64,000 nucleotides of DNA from IMG/VR virus record IMGVR_UViG_3300035698_007208, positions 1 to 64,000 of that record, one strand, 5' to 3'. The notes beneath the pieces were generated by a model that did not search any database, was not told the DNA's origin, and saw nothing but the letters and a program-made list of their open reading frames with translations. This stretch comes from a virus. Positions 53,304-62,261 of this stretch are shown here, piece after piece. The position numbers were made by a program, and so were the translations under genes. Each line of letters begins with the position of its first letter. Position 1 is the first letter of the stretch.

Positions 53304-53630
53304 ATGAAAAATAAAGAAGAATTTTATAAAGCAGTAACAGAAGGCATAGTAACAGTTGAATTTATGAAGACAGGTACAAAAGAGTTACGTATTATGCCTT
53401 GTACTCTTAACGAAGAAGTCAGCAACGGTAACGTTAAAGACGCATTTGACACTATCCCTGAAGCTGACCATATGTCAGTATGGTGTACTGACAAGGAAGG
53501 ATGGAGAAGTTTTCGATTTGACACAGTCATAAATTGGTACATTGGTAATCCTGAAGATAGATTAATGTCCCCATGGACAATTTCCATTACTAGTGTTAAT
53601 CCCATCGCAGATGACAGTAGCAATGAGTAA
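53304..53630 (+). CDS. WYL_2/Sm-like small protein
   Basis: A 108-residue protein. The pattern VTVEFMKTGTKELRIMPCTLNE followed by SVWCTDKEGWRSFRFDTVINW (both split) matches the small Sm/SH3-like beta-barrel family (WYL_2, DUF2693) common in T4-like phages, whose function is unknown. The start at 53304 was chosen because AAGGAAATAATA precedes this ATG. The longer frame from 53244 runs through the Asp-repeat DNA of the upstream gene and gives an artefactual Met-Thr repeat. It overlaps the next gene by 8 bases. Confidence 0.7.
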   Translation: MKNKEEFYKAVTEGIVTVEFMKTGTKELRIMPCTLNEEVSNGNVKDAFDTIPEADHMSVWCTDKEGWRSFRFDTVINWYIGNPEDRLMSPWTISITSVNPIADDSSNE

Positions 53631-54015
53631 GTATTTTTATACAGTTAATGGAGAAGAGTATCCAGATGAAGAACGGATTCTTGCTTTTCTGTTAATAAAG
53701 GAACTAATATTTTGCAATACTGGTTATGGGTGGGATGATACCGATCATAAAGAGCCCAGTACAATACTCTATGTTAACTGTAGTGATTTGTTTATGTGGG
53801 GATGTGCTGATGCTGAAGCATTACCAACTTCGGAAATTGGTAAGTTGTACAAATATATAGAAGCAGATAATAAATGGGGATTAGAAAAATGGACATGCAA
53901 GCAAAGGAATATGCAACCTCAGACTCTCATTATTGATGAAATGAAAAAACAAGGCTACTGGACTGCTGAACTCGAATTATTCGATCTGAATCCAGACCAC
54001 AATGATTACAAGTAG
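53623..54015 (+). CDS. Protein of unknown function
   Basis: A 130-residue acidic protein (YFYTVNGEEYPDEERILAFLLIKELIF). It contains several Cys and Trp residues (YGWDDTDHKEPS, LFMWGCADAEALP), but no known motif. The start at 53623 overlaps the upstream stop, which implies coupling. Small accessory protein driven by the promoter at 53055. Not recognised. Confidence 0.55.
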   Translation: MSKYFYTVNGEEYPDEERILAFLLIKELIFCNTGYGWDDTDHKEPSTILYVNCSDLFMWGCADAEALPTSEIGKLYKYIEADNKWGLEKWTCKQRNMQPQTLIIDEMKKQGYWTAELELFDLNPDHNDYK

Positions 54016-54024
54016 GGCAGTATT

Positions 54025-54246
54025 ATGGAATGGTTAGTGTATGGCGCATCGTTATTTTTGTTAATGTTTGGTGGTTTTATATTCTCAAGACCGTCAGAAA
54101 AGTTTTGTTCTTATTATAATATACATGATTATTCGGATGCAGAACTTAATAAAGATGGCAAGTGGCAAATGACTTGCAACTCACCAAACTGTAATAGTGT
54201 ATTGGTTTTAGATCACTATGAGTGGAAAGAGTATACAAAGAAGTAA
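54025..54246 (+). CDS. Small membrane-anchored protein
   Basis: A 73-residue protein with one N-terminal hydrophobic segment (residues about 4-20, LVYGASLFLLMFGGFIF), then a hydrophilic domain with a Cys pair region (MTCNSPNCNSV) resembling a small zinc site. Likely inner-membrane anchored with a short soluble domain. Function unknown. Last gene before the sugar cluster. Confidence 0.55.
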   Translation: MEWLVYGASLFLLMFGGFIFSRPSEKFCSYYNIHDYSDAELNKDGKWQMTCNSPNCNSVLVLDHYEWKEYTKK

Positions 54247-54253
54247 CCAAGAA

Positions 54254-54300
54254 CTTATTAGTTTCCAAAATAGTTAAGATAAGTAGTATTAACTAATAAG
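54254..54300 (+). promoter_or_regulatory. Leader with mutually exclusive hairpins over the ribosome binding site
   Basis: CTTATTAGTT (54254-54263) pairs perfectly with AACTAATAAG (54291-54300), whose end overlaps the ribosome binding site AAGGAAAC. TAGTTAA (54271-54277) pairs perfectly with TTAACTA (54289-54295), which shares bases with the first right arm, so the two hairpins exclude each other. A late-like box GATAAGTA (54278-54285) also lies here. If used, its transcript would start near 54291 and lack both left arms. Confidence 0.45.
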
Positions 54301-54309
54301 GAAACAAAA

Positions 54310-55662
54310 ATGGCCTCGAGCGGAAATAAATCTAAGGTAGGTTTTATCGGTGTAGGTAAGCTAGGACAAGCTTGCGCCGAGATGGTAGCTGAGATTCATG
54401 ATGTAGTCGGATACGATATTAATACACGAACCCCTGAAAACTTCAAAATGGTTAACACTATGATTGAAGCTGTCCAAGGTAGAGATATTGTTTTTATTGC
54501 AGTGGAAACACCGCACGATCCGCTATATGATGGTAAGGCACCAACCAGTCATTTGCCCAACAAAGACTTTAATTATGACACGGTTAAGCAAGTACTACGT
54601 GAAGTAAATGAAGTAGCAACAAAAAATCAACTAATCGTATTAATCAGTACTGTGCTTCCAGGTACCACTCGTAGAGAATTAGAACCATTGATTCCAAACG
54701 CACGTTTTATTTACAATCCATATTTAATTGCAATGGGTACTGTTAAATGGGATATGGTCAATCCAGAGATGATCATGATCGGTACTGAAGATGGCAGCGA
54801 AACTGGAGATGCTAAACAGCTTGTAGATTTTTATAAAACTATAATGGAAAATGAACCGCCGTATCATGTTGGTACATGGGACGAATGCGAGTGTCTTAAA
54901 GTATTTTATAACACGTTTATTAGTGCAAAAGTATCATTAGTTAATATGATACAAGATGTAGCAGAAAAGCAAGGCAATATTAATGCTGAGTGGGTTTGTG
55001 ATGCCTTAGCAAAATCAGATCGTCGAATTATGGGTCCTGCATACATGAAGCCCGGAATGGGTGATGGCGGTCATTGCCATCCTAGAGATAACATTGCGTT
55101 ACGGTGGATGGCTGATAAATTAGATTTAGGATATGACTTGTTCGATGCAGTGATGCTTAGTCGAGAAGTGCAGGCCAAAAATATGGCATCAAAGCTAATG
55201 GACTTAGCACAAGAGAGTGACATAAGAGATATTGTTATTGTTGGAAAGGCATACAAGCCGCACGTGGCATATGATGGTGGGTCTAGCAGCATGTTGGTTG
55301 GATCTTTCATACAACAGGAACCAAAAGAAACTGATGCCAAAACGCACCAACCGGTTTTTAACTTACATTACTTGGATGAATTAACAGGTGATGTTGTTCC
55401 TGAGAATTTAGGGAGAGCAGTATATCTTTTAGCGCACTGTCCTGAAATTACTTATGGTGAGCAGTTAAATCATGTTGATCAATGGTATGCTAATCATTCT
55501 GTATCGTCAGTAGATGAAGCATTAACTGTTGCTACTGCAAATGGTACAATGTTAGACATGGCAGATGGTAGCATTGTTGTTGATCCTTGGCGCAAAACAC
55601 CAAAATTACCTAATGTGCGAGTTGTGCATTACGGCAATACACGAAAAGATTCTCCGAGGTAA
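54310..55662 (+). CDS. UDP-glucose/UDP-sugar 6-dehydrogenase-like protein
   Basis: A 450-residue member of the UDP-glucose/GDP-mannose dehydrogenase family, oxidising a nucleotide sugar to the uronic acid with NAD+. The Rossmann motif GFIGVGKLG is at residues 11-19. STVLPGTTR, the NPYLIAMG segment and the catalytic-cysteine loop follow. Cys256 lies in GMGDGGHCHPRDN, a variant of the usual GGSCFPKD. The Lys/Asn helix (ECLKVFYNTFISAKVSLVNM) is also present. The C-terminal substrate-sealing domain (VIVGKAYKPHVA) is retained. First gene of the glycan cluster, with AAGGAAAC at the start. The precise sugar is unknown. Confidence 0.85.
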   Translation: MASSGNKSKVGFIGVGKLGQACAEMVAEIHDVVGYDINTRTPENFKMVNTMIEAVQGRDIVFIAVETPHDPLYDGKAPTSHLPNKDFNYDTVKQVLREVNEVATKNQLIVLISTVLPGTTRRELEPLIPNARFIYNPYLIAMGTVKWDMVNPEMIMIGTEDGSETGDAKQLVDFYKTIMENEPPYHVGTWDECECLKVFYNTFISAKVSLVNMIQDVAEKQGNINAEWVCDALAKSDRRIMGPAYMKPGMGDGGHCHPRDNIALRWMADKLDLGYDLFDAVMLSREVQAKNMASKLMDLAQESDIRDIVIVGKAYKPHVAYDGGSSSMLVGSFIQQEPKETDAKTHQPVFNLHYLDELTGDVVPENLGRAVYLLAHCPEITYGEQLNHVDQWYANHSVSSVDEALTVATANGTMLDMADGSIVVDPWRKTPKLPNVRVVHYGNTRKDSPR

Positions 55663-55665
55663 AAT

Positions 55666-57126
55666 ATGAATGAATTAGAACGATACAAAGTAATCTCATC
55701 AACGCTAAATGATGTTAGTCCGACATTTTGCTTGGCTAAATGGTTGCAGGTAACGTTACACTTACAAAATGGTCGGACACATAGCTGCCACCATCCGTCA
55801 ACGCATCACATTCCATTGGAGGAAATTGCGCTTGATCCGTCTGCGTTACACAATACAACATTTAAAAAGTCTATACAAGCAGAAATGATTGATGGCAAAC
55901 GCCCGTCAGAATGCCAATACTGTTGGAATGTAGAGGACTTGCCTGGAGATCATTTATCTGATCGAACGATGAAATCAGCTGACACAGCCTGGGCCGGCCC
56001 ACAGCGGATAGCAAGCGTGTTAGATGCGGTTAAAAATAATAAGCCTATTAACCCAACTTATGTTGAAGTGTCATTCTCAAACGTATGTAACTTTAAATGT
56101 TCTTATTGTTCTCCCGTACATTCGTCTAAGTGGGTTAGCGAAATCCAATCTCACGGTGCATATGACTTAGATGGGCACATGTATAACGGGTTGGAATGGT
56201 TCAAAGAATCTAAATCAATGCCAATTCATCATACTGAACATAATCCTTATGTAGAAGCATTTTGGAACTGGTGGCCAGATCTTTCTAAAGATTTAAAAGT
56301 TTTTCGTGTTACTGGCGGTGAGCCTTTGTTGGACAAAAATACATTTAAAGTAATGGACTTTATGTATGAAAACCCATGCCCTGATATGGAATTTAGTATC
56401 AATACGAATCTGTGCATTCCTAAAAAATTAATTGATTCATATATAGAAAAAATGTTAAAATTAACAAGTGAAAAGAAAATACGCAGGCATGTATTATATA
56501 CTAGTATTGATGGACACGGCAAACAAGCAGAGTACGGCCGCAACGGATTAGATTATGTAACCTGGATACATACACTTGATCGTGTTTTAACAGAATTGCC
56601 TGACGTAAAGGCAACAATTATGTGTACAACTAATATATTTTCAATGACATCAATGGAAAGGTTACTTAAGGATGTTTATAATTTAAAATTAAAACACCGT
56701 TCAGCTGACCGCGATGTCCCGCTCACAATAGATATGAGTATTCTTAGGTGGCCAGTTCATCAGTGCGCAGCAATACTTCCTGGCACTTATGCTGACATGT
56801 TGCTACCTGCATTAGCATTTATGGAGGAACATATGCTAGGCAATATTGAAGACGAACCGTGGCCGGGCTTTTTTGCACCGTATCAAATGTTTCATGTATA
56901 CGAAGTAGAAAAAATGAGGCGCTTTATTGAATATGTAAGACAGCCGCCCAATGAAAATGAAGGCGTATCTGTCGAGACCTCAATGAAACAATTTTATTTA
57001 TTTGTTAATGAACACGATGCTAGACGAGGAACAAATTTCTTAGAAACCTTTCCGGAATTGTCTGATTTTTATTACGATTGCAAAAAACTACACCAAAACA
57101 ACATATCTCTAACAGAAATAACATGA
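55666..57126 (+). CDS. Radical SAM protein with additional Cys motifs
   Basis: A 486-residue radical SAM enzyme. The cluster-binding CxxxCxxC is Cys141, Cys145 and Cys148 (CNFKCSYC). The SAM-binding GGE motif is visible in VTGGEPLLDKNTF. Upstream, SCHHPS and ECQYCW form a second Cys set, as in twitch/SPASM-like proteins that carry an extra cluster. The substrate is unknown. Its place directly after the sugar dehydrogenase (3-base gap) and before glycosyltransferase-like genes suggests a peptide or sugar modification. AGGTAAAAT precedes the ATG. Confidence 0.8.
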   Translation: MNELERYKVISSTLNDVSPTFCLAKWLQVTLHLQNGRTHSCHHPSTHHIPLEEIALDPSALHNTTFKKSIQAEMIDGKRPSECQYCWNVEDLPGDHLSDRTMKSADTAWAGPQRIASVLDAVKNNKPINPTYVEVSFSNVCNFKCSYCSPVHSSKWVSEIQSHGAYDLDGHMYNGLEWFKESKSMPIHHTEHNPYVEAFWNWWPDLSKDLKVFRVTGGEPLLDKNTFKVMDFMYENPCPDMEFSINTNLCIPKKLIDSYIEKMLKLTSEKKIRRHVLYTSIDGHGKQAEYGRNGLDYVTWIHTLDRVLTELPDVKATIMCTTNIFSMTSMERLLKDVYNLKLKHRSADRDVPLTIDMSILRWPVHQCAAILPGTYADMLLPALAFMEEHMLGNIEDEPWPGFFAPYQMFHVYEVEKMRRFIEYVRQPPNENEGVSVETSMKQFYLFVNEHDARRGTNFLETFPELSDFYYDCKKLHQNNISLTEIT

Positions 57127-58811
57127 TTAACGATATACCAAAGGATATAAAGATTGCAGTGTGTATGGCCGGACAAATACGCACAGGTGAGTATGCTTAC
57201 GATAATATAATTCGTTTTTTAGGAAAACATGCAGATCAGTGTGATTTTTTTATACATACATGGGACAACGAGACATCTAAGAGAGTCAATGGTAATTTTT
57301 TGAATAAGGTGTTTCATAATGCAAATCCAGACATAGATGTTTTGCGTAATGTTGATTATCAAGAAAAAATAAATAGATTTATTGAGTTATATTCACCGAA
57401 AGCTTTCTTAGTTGAAAACTCAGATGTGTTAGAAGACTATGTTCAACCGTCATTAAGTGTTGGCCCAATCTGGTATACTACTTCCAAAAGTTTTGAAATA
57501 ATGGATAACTATGCAACAGAAAATAACATACATTATGATGTTGTATTAAAGATTAGACCAGACGTAATCTTTCCTGACTGCAGAACTGTTGATGCTGATA
57601 TTAAGAGCATACTGTCTAACTATGAAACTGTGATTTTAAGTGACATTTATTCATCTACTCGTCTCGATGACGTATTTTGGGTCACAACCCACGCTACAGC
57701 AAAAAAGCTTAAAATAATGTACCAGCACTTAGATAGTCCTCATGCCCCTATTAAGTATTTGTTGAATAATCAGTTAGTAAACAAATCAACAACATGGGGT
57801 AATTATCCGCACACAGTATATAGATACGAGACCTTGCGACTGTCGCCATTGTCAAATTTTACTGAATGCTTTAATATCAGTAATCAATTATATAGTCCGG
57901 ATGAATCAAAAAAGATGTTAACGCCAGCTTCAAAAACTTCAGAAGTTTTTCCAACCAATATTATAATAGTGGCAACTAATTTTGAACAATATAATATTGT
58001 TAGACCTAATTACACATTAAGTGATTATAACGGTATTATGCAGATTGAGCATGTACTTAACGCTACTACAGTAAACCTACGATACAGGATTACAGTAGTG
58101 TTATCAAGTTATAATGAAAAACTACACAGCATAGCGAACTATTTGCGTAAAACATATGCTGCAATTAATCTTAATGTTTTAGTAATAAATGACACACATA
58201 ATGATTGGGTGGAAACTGCAAAATACTGCCTTCCTCAAATCATAACAGGTGACCATGAAGCAATAATTATTAAACATGTGACTACATGCTCAATGATTCC
58301 AAATGAAGACAGTAATTTCCGATGTGTTGATGTTAATAATAACGAAATTGGCTTGCATCGATATACATCAGTAAATGCAATGTTAGACAACTCAACTACA
58401 GTTAAAAATTTACAGTGTGCCATAACACATGATTACCGCAGTTTGTCTGAGTGGATAACAAATAATGATAAGTCTACGATTTTTTGCGACATAGATGGTA
58501 CTATTGTTGTAGCACAACCCAAGGACCAATATCACGTTGACCCTATCCCTTTATCTGAAAATATTAGTGCATTGCAGGAAGCACTATTAAATGGTGCGCG
58601 TATAATATTCACTACTGCACGGCCAAAATCTGCAGATAACAGAACAAAAGAAATGTTGCATAAATTAGGATTTCTTAATTTTGAACTAATATCTGGACTA
58701 ATGAATGCAAAGAGGATTTTAATTAATGATTACACGGACAGTGTTCCGGCACCTAGAGCAATCGGAATAAACATTGAGAGAAACACTAATACATTAAAGG
58801 GAAAATTATGA
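57123..58811 (+). CDS. 'CFSGQ'-family glycosyltransferase-like protein fused to a HAD phosphatase
   Basis: A 562-residue two-part protein. The N-terminal about 270 residues match three other genes here: VCMAGQIRTGEY, DFFIHTWDN and DVVLKIRPDVIFP. The spacing of these blocks suggests a GT-A-like fold with the RxD element as a possible DxD-type site. The C-terminal part (from residue about 450) is a HAD hydrolase: CDIDGT (Asp456, Asp458), FTTARPK, and NDYTDS with a late Asp. A sugar-phosphate or nucleotide phosphatase is likely. The start at 57123 follows the upstream stop overlap (ATGA); the longer frame from 57078 is rejected. The middle region is unrecognised. Confidence 0.7.
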   Translation: MINDIPKDIKIAVCMAGQIRTGEYAYDNIIRFLGKHADQCDFFIHTWDNETSKRVNGNFLNKVFHNANPDIDVLRNVDYQEKINRFIELYSPKAFLVENSDVLEDYVQPSLSVGPIWYTTSKSFEIMDNYATENNIHYDVVLKIRPDVIFPDCRTVDADIKSILSNYETVILSDIYSSTRLDDVFWVTTHATAKKLKIMYQHLDSPHAPIKYLLNNQLVNKSTTWGNYPHTVYRYETLRLSPLSNFTECFNISNQLYSPDESKKMLTPASKTSEVFPTNIIIVATNFEQYNIVRPNYTLSDYNGIMQIEHVLNATTVNLRYRITVVLSSYNEKLHSIANYLRKTYAAINLNVLVINDTHNDWVETAKYCLPQIITGDHEAIIIKHVTTCSMIPNEDSNFRCVDVNNNEIGLHRYTSVNAMLDNSTTVKNLQCAITHDYRSLSEWITNNDKSTIFCDIDGTIVVAQPKDQYHVDPIPLSENISALQEALLNGARIIFTTARPKSADNRTKEMLHKLGFLNFELISGLMNAKRILINDYTDSVPAPRAIGINIERNTNTLKGKL

Positions 58812-59641
58812 AAATAGCACTATGTTTTAGTGGACAGTTGCGCACATGGGAAGCATGCCTCCCATCGTGGGTGTACTTTATTAAGGAATTAAAAAAAGAA
58901 ACTAATGCAGAAATTGATATATTCTTTCATGCCTGGGACTTTAATACAGACCATATGATGGCAGATGGTACTGTTAGTCAGGTTTCGACGCGAATACGAC
59001 CAACAGAACAAGATAATGTAATTAGCAGCCTTGCACCAAAAAACTATCTTTTTGAAAATGAAAAAGTAAGTAAATATAGCAAGCTAGAAATAAAAAGATT
59101 AAAAGACAAAAATGCTGGATATTTTGGTAATGAGTTGTTTAGCTGGTCAGCAAGCCAATTTTATTCAACGATGTATGCTGCCCATTTAAAAAAATTGCAT
59201 GAACTAAAGTATGATTTTAGATATGATATTTGCTTTCGTATGCGGTTTGATTCATATTTTACTATTGACGCTATAGCTACATTGTTTCAAAAAGAACCCT
59301 GGGTTGATTTTAAGATTCCCGTGTATAACAATATATATAGCTGCCACAACGGCAGTGTGGATGACTTTCCATTCGGCCAGATTGGTGATATTTTCTTTTA
59401 TGCAGACAGTGTTACGTATGATCGAATATGTGAATTCTACCGGTGGTTGCCGATATTTGGGGATCAGTTATTTTCTAAAGACAGTCCGCTGGTAGAATCA
59501 GCACTTTTTGCATACATACAGATGTGTAGCATAAAAATTAACTCAATACATGGCGCTCCATTAATTAATCGACCTATATCGTGGGTAGAACAGTTAAAAA
59601 TAGCAAATATTGCACTAAAACCATATGAGACTATAGTATGA
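58808..59641 (+). CDS. 'CFSGQ'-family glycosyltransferase-like protein
   Basis: A 277-residue paralogue of the N-terminal part of the preceding protein: ALCFSGQLRTWEA at the start, then IDIFFHAWDFN, YDICFRMRFDSYF and DIFFYADSVTYDR. The conserved Ser-Gly-Gln-x-Arg-Thr, His-x-Trp-Asp and Arg-x-Asp blocks look catalytic or substrate-binding. I call it glycosyltransferase-like because of the layout and neighbours; I cannot name the family. Overlaps upstream and downstream genes by 4 bases each. Confidence 0.6.
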   Translation: MKIALCFSGQLRTWEACLPSWVYFIKELKKETNAEIDIFFHAWDFNTDHMMADGTVSQVSTRIRPTEQDNVISSLAPKNYLFENEKVSKYSKLEIKRLKDKNAGYFGNELFSWSASQFYSTMYAAHLKKLHELKYDFRYDICFRMRFDSYFTIDAIATLFQKEPWVDFKIPVYNNIYSCHNGSVDDFPFGQIGDIFFYADSVTYDRICEFYRWLPIFGDQLFSKDSPLVESALFAYIQMCSIKINSIHGAPLINRPISWVEQLKIANIALKPYETIV

Positions 59642-60609
59642 TAACCCAAGATAACCGCCAACTTATTGAGCATTTGTCAAAAAAGAAAAAAACGCCAGAT
59701 AATATTAATACCAAGAAAGAAAAAATATTAGTTAATAAAAATGACCTGCTAGGGACAGAGAAAAAATTAAGGGTTGCGGTATGTTTTAGTGGACAACCAA
59801 GAACCTGGAAATCAACATCAACTAACATAAAACATACATTTGAGAAATCACTTAATATTGATGGTAATTGTAAAATCAACGTTGATTATTTTATACACAC
59901 TTGGACTATGGATACTTGGCGAACATTTGGAGAAGATGTGTGGACAGCAAAAAAGCAATTTCATAATCACAAAGAATTGACAAAATCACTAATTGCTGAG
60001 TACAACCCAAAAGGAATTATTATTGACTCGCCGTTATTTTTAACACCAACATTAAATGATCGAGCTTGGGACCCAATGTTTTACAGTCACGAACAATCAT
60101 TGATGTTAAAAAAACAATACGAGTTACAGCACAAATTTTATTACGATATAGTTTTCAAGGTTCGATTTGATGTTATATACGATCCGACTCTGCCATTAGT
60201 AATCAGTAGACCAACTTCCCACTGTTGTTATACAGTGGGGATTAATAAATTTCCCAGGGAATTTAATTATAACAATTTTGATGATGTTATGTTTTACGGT
60301 GACAGCGCAACTATGGATTTAGTTGGTGACTTGTATTCGACATATAAGATACTGCATCGTGTTACAAATATAGTCGATAACTTCGATAATTACGACTATA
60401 CACAATATTATGGGCCTGGTTGCTTGCTCTACAAGCACATGACAAACCTAGGTATATTACCTGTGGTTATGTCTGTCTTAACTGCATACGCAATTTGCCG
60501 CGATCCAACTATTGATTCTCCCTATTCATTAGGTGATTTTGATAAAATTCACAACGTCCACAAGGACTGGTATACCCAAGGATACGATTCTGACTACATG
60601 CAGCAATAA
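59638..60609 (+). CDS. 'CFSGQ'-family glycosyltransferase-like protein
   Basis: A 323-residue protein. A Lys-rich N-terminal extension of about 40 residues precedes the family blocks AVCFSGQPRTWKS, YFIHTWTMD, DIVFKVRFDVIYD and DVMFYGDSATMD. It is closest in layout to the preceding gene, so tandem duplication is likely. The Lys-rich start might bind nucleic acid or membrane lipid head groups. Its 3' end overlaps the next frame by up to 77 bases. Confidence 0.6.
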   Translation: MITQDNRQLIEHLSKKKKTPDNINTKKEKILVNKNDLLGTEKKLRVAVCFSGQPRTWKSTSTNIKHTFEKSLNIDGNCKINVDYFIHTWTMDTWRTFGEDVWTAKKQFHNHKELTKSLIAEYNPKGIIIDSPLFLTPTLNDRAWDPMFYSHEQSLMLKKQYELQHKFYYDIVFKVRFDVIYDPTLPLVISRPTSHCCYTVGINKFPREFNYNNFDDVMFYGDSATMDLVGDLYSTYKILHRVTNIVDNFDNYDYTQYYGPGCLLYKHMTNLGILPVVMSVLTAYAICRDPTIDSPYSLGDFDKIHNVHKDWYTQGYDSDYMQQ

Positions 60610-61483
60610 ATTACAAATAATATGCGACGGGGACAGTTGGGTATTTGGTTCTGAAATAGCATCACCCGAGATAGTGTCCCAGCATCCACCAGACAAGTAT
60701 GTTGGTGAATATGACTTTCTTGAAAGTAATGACAGTTATCGTATTCCTAGAATATTCCCTTCACATTTAGGAAAGCTCCTAGATGCGGAGGTAGTTAATT
60801 TATCTTGGCCAGCTGACGACAATAATACTATATTAACACGTATAATGTCTTATATTTGTGGTGAGTATATTCAAAATAATAAACCAACTGATAATTTAAT
60901 TGTTATGGTAGGATGGACAAGTCCTGAACGAAATAGTTTTTGGTATAAAGATGATAATATCTCTTGTCCATTTCGGTTATGGCCTCATGTTGCAAACTTT
61001 GATACTGTTCAGCAAAAAGAATTTTGGAAACTGTACGTATTGTACATGTATCATAGAGAGGAATATTTAGTAAGACATGTAAAAAATGTGATTCAGTTTC
61101 AAAATTTCTGCAAGGCACATAATATTAATTGGTTATGCTGGAATAGTTTTTATCAAGATCCTACCCAACATGTTAATGAATGGAAAGATCTTGATATTGG
61201 TGCTGAATTAGAAACATTAAATGTAGGCGGATATTCTTTGACCAACAGTGAATTAAATAAACGGGCTAGTGTAGCATCCAATATAAAAGCAATATGGGAT
61301 ACGGTTGATCCAATTCGTTTTTATAAAAAAAATGAAATCAATAACACATTTAAAACATTTCTTACATTGCCAGAAAATAATATTAAAGATCCGTTTATTG
61401 GGTTACATCCTAGTCCTGAAGGCCACGAAGCATGGGCTAAAGAATTAATCAAATACATGAAGGAGAATAAGTTAATTGACTAA
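60533..61483 (+). CDS. SGNH-hydrolase-like protein, start uncertain
   Basis: A frame of 316 residues. The recognisable domain starts only at about residue 27 with CDGDSWVFGSE (SGNH block I, GDS motif). VVNLSWPADDNNT and VMVGWTSPERN (blocks II/III) follow. It ends in GLHPSPEGHEAWA, the catalytic His block. These enzymes de-esterify or acetylate/deacetylate polysaccharides and lipids. The longest frame begins at a GTG (60533) without a ribosome binding site, far inside the upstream gene. No ATG is in frame before the GDS motif, so a rare start such as CTG at 60590, or recoding from the upstream gene, is possible. Confidence 0.65.
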   Translation: MILIKFTTSTRTGIPKDTILTTCSNKLQIICDGDSWVFGSEIASPEIVSQHPPDKYVGEYDFLESNDSYRIPRIFPSHLGKLLDAEVVNLSWPADDNNTILTRIMSYICGEYIQNNKPTDNLIVMVGWTSPERNSFWYKDDNISCPFRLWPHVANFDTVQQKEFWKLYVLYMYHREEYLVRHVKNVIQFQNFCKAHNINWLCWNSFYQDPTQHVNEWKDLDIGAELETLNVGGYSLTNSELNKRASVASNIKAIWDTVDPIRFYKKNEINNTFKTFLTLPENNIKDPFIGLHPSPEGHEAWAKELIKYMKENKLID

Positions 61484-62258
61484 ATCTATAGTAGTATGCG
61501 GCGATAGTTTTGCAGTAGGCATCGGATGTCGAGATCTGAAAACAGAACCATTTGGTCAATTATTATCGGCTAAGTTAAACCAGCCAATTTTAAATCTAGC
61601 AAAAGGGTCTAGTACGAACATGAGTATTTATTTGCAAGCAAAGCATGTCGTTGATAACTTGACTGATACAACAGACCTTGTTATAATTGGAAACACAAGC
61701 TATGACAGAATTGAATGGTTTAAGCATGACCATGACGTCCTATTGAAAGAGGTTACAAACGAGACCGTAATGTATGATAAGTACGCACCGTACGATGGGA
61801 GTTATGTACAAACACTGCCATCTCCAATGCCAAATAGCACACAGGCGTTGTTTACTGAAAATTTACTAGGTATAGTAGACTACTGGGAAACACAGAATAC
61901 CCCAGATGGCTATTACAAAAGATTTAAAGATGAGCCAAAAGCACGAATGAAGGCATTGTACGATTATGCATTGTTAGTACATCATCATGATCTTAATCGG
62001 ATTAACAGTATTGGCGTATTAACTATGGCGCATGAATTATTAAAGCGCGCCAATGTTAATCACCTGATAATCTCACACGAGCCAAATGAATATGCTAAAT
62101 ATATGGATGATATTAACATTGTTAATGTTGATTGGGGTAAGTTAAGTTTGGAATTTCCAGATGATCTACTTACGATGCACACGGGCGCAGGTGGGCATAA
62201 GTCAGCATTTAATAGTGTGTACCAAAAATTAATTGATAATAACTGGATAAAGGAATAG
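61476..62258 (+). CDS. SGNH-hydrolase-like protein
   Basis: A 260-residue protein with block I GDSFAVGIG (residues about 9-17), LNLAKGSSTNMSIYL, DLVIIGNTSYDR, and HTGAGGHKSAF, which carries the catalytic His near the C-terminus. A paralogue in style of the preceding gene. Predicted substrate is an ester group on a sugar chain, possibly acetyl. The start is TTG (61476), supported by AAGGAGAA nine bases upstream. It overlaps the preceding stop codon by 8 bases. Confidence 0.75.
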   Translation: MTKSIVVCGDSFAVGIGCRDLKTEPFGQLLSAKLNQPILNLAKGSSTNMSIYLQAKHVVDNLTDTTDLVIIGNTSYDRIEWFKHDHDVLLKEVTNETVMYDKYAPYDGSYVQTLPSPMPNSTQALFTENLLGIVDYWETQNTPDGYYKRFKDEPKARMKALYDYALLVHHHDLNRINSIGVLTMAHELLKRANVNHLIISHEPNEYAKYMDDINIVNVDWGKLSLEFPDDLLTMHTGAGGHKSAFNSVYQKLIDNNWIKE

Positions 62259-62261
62259 CGT

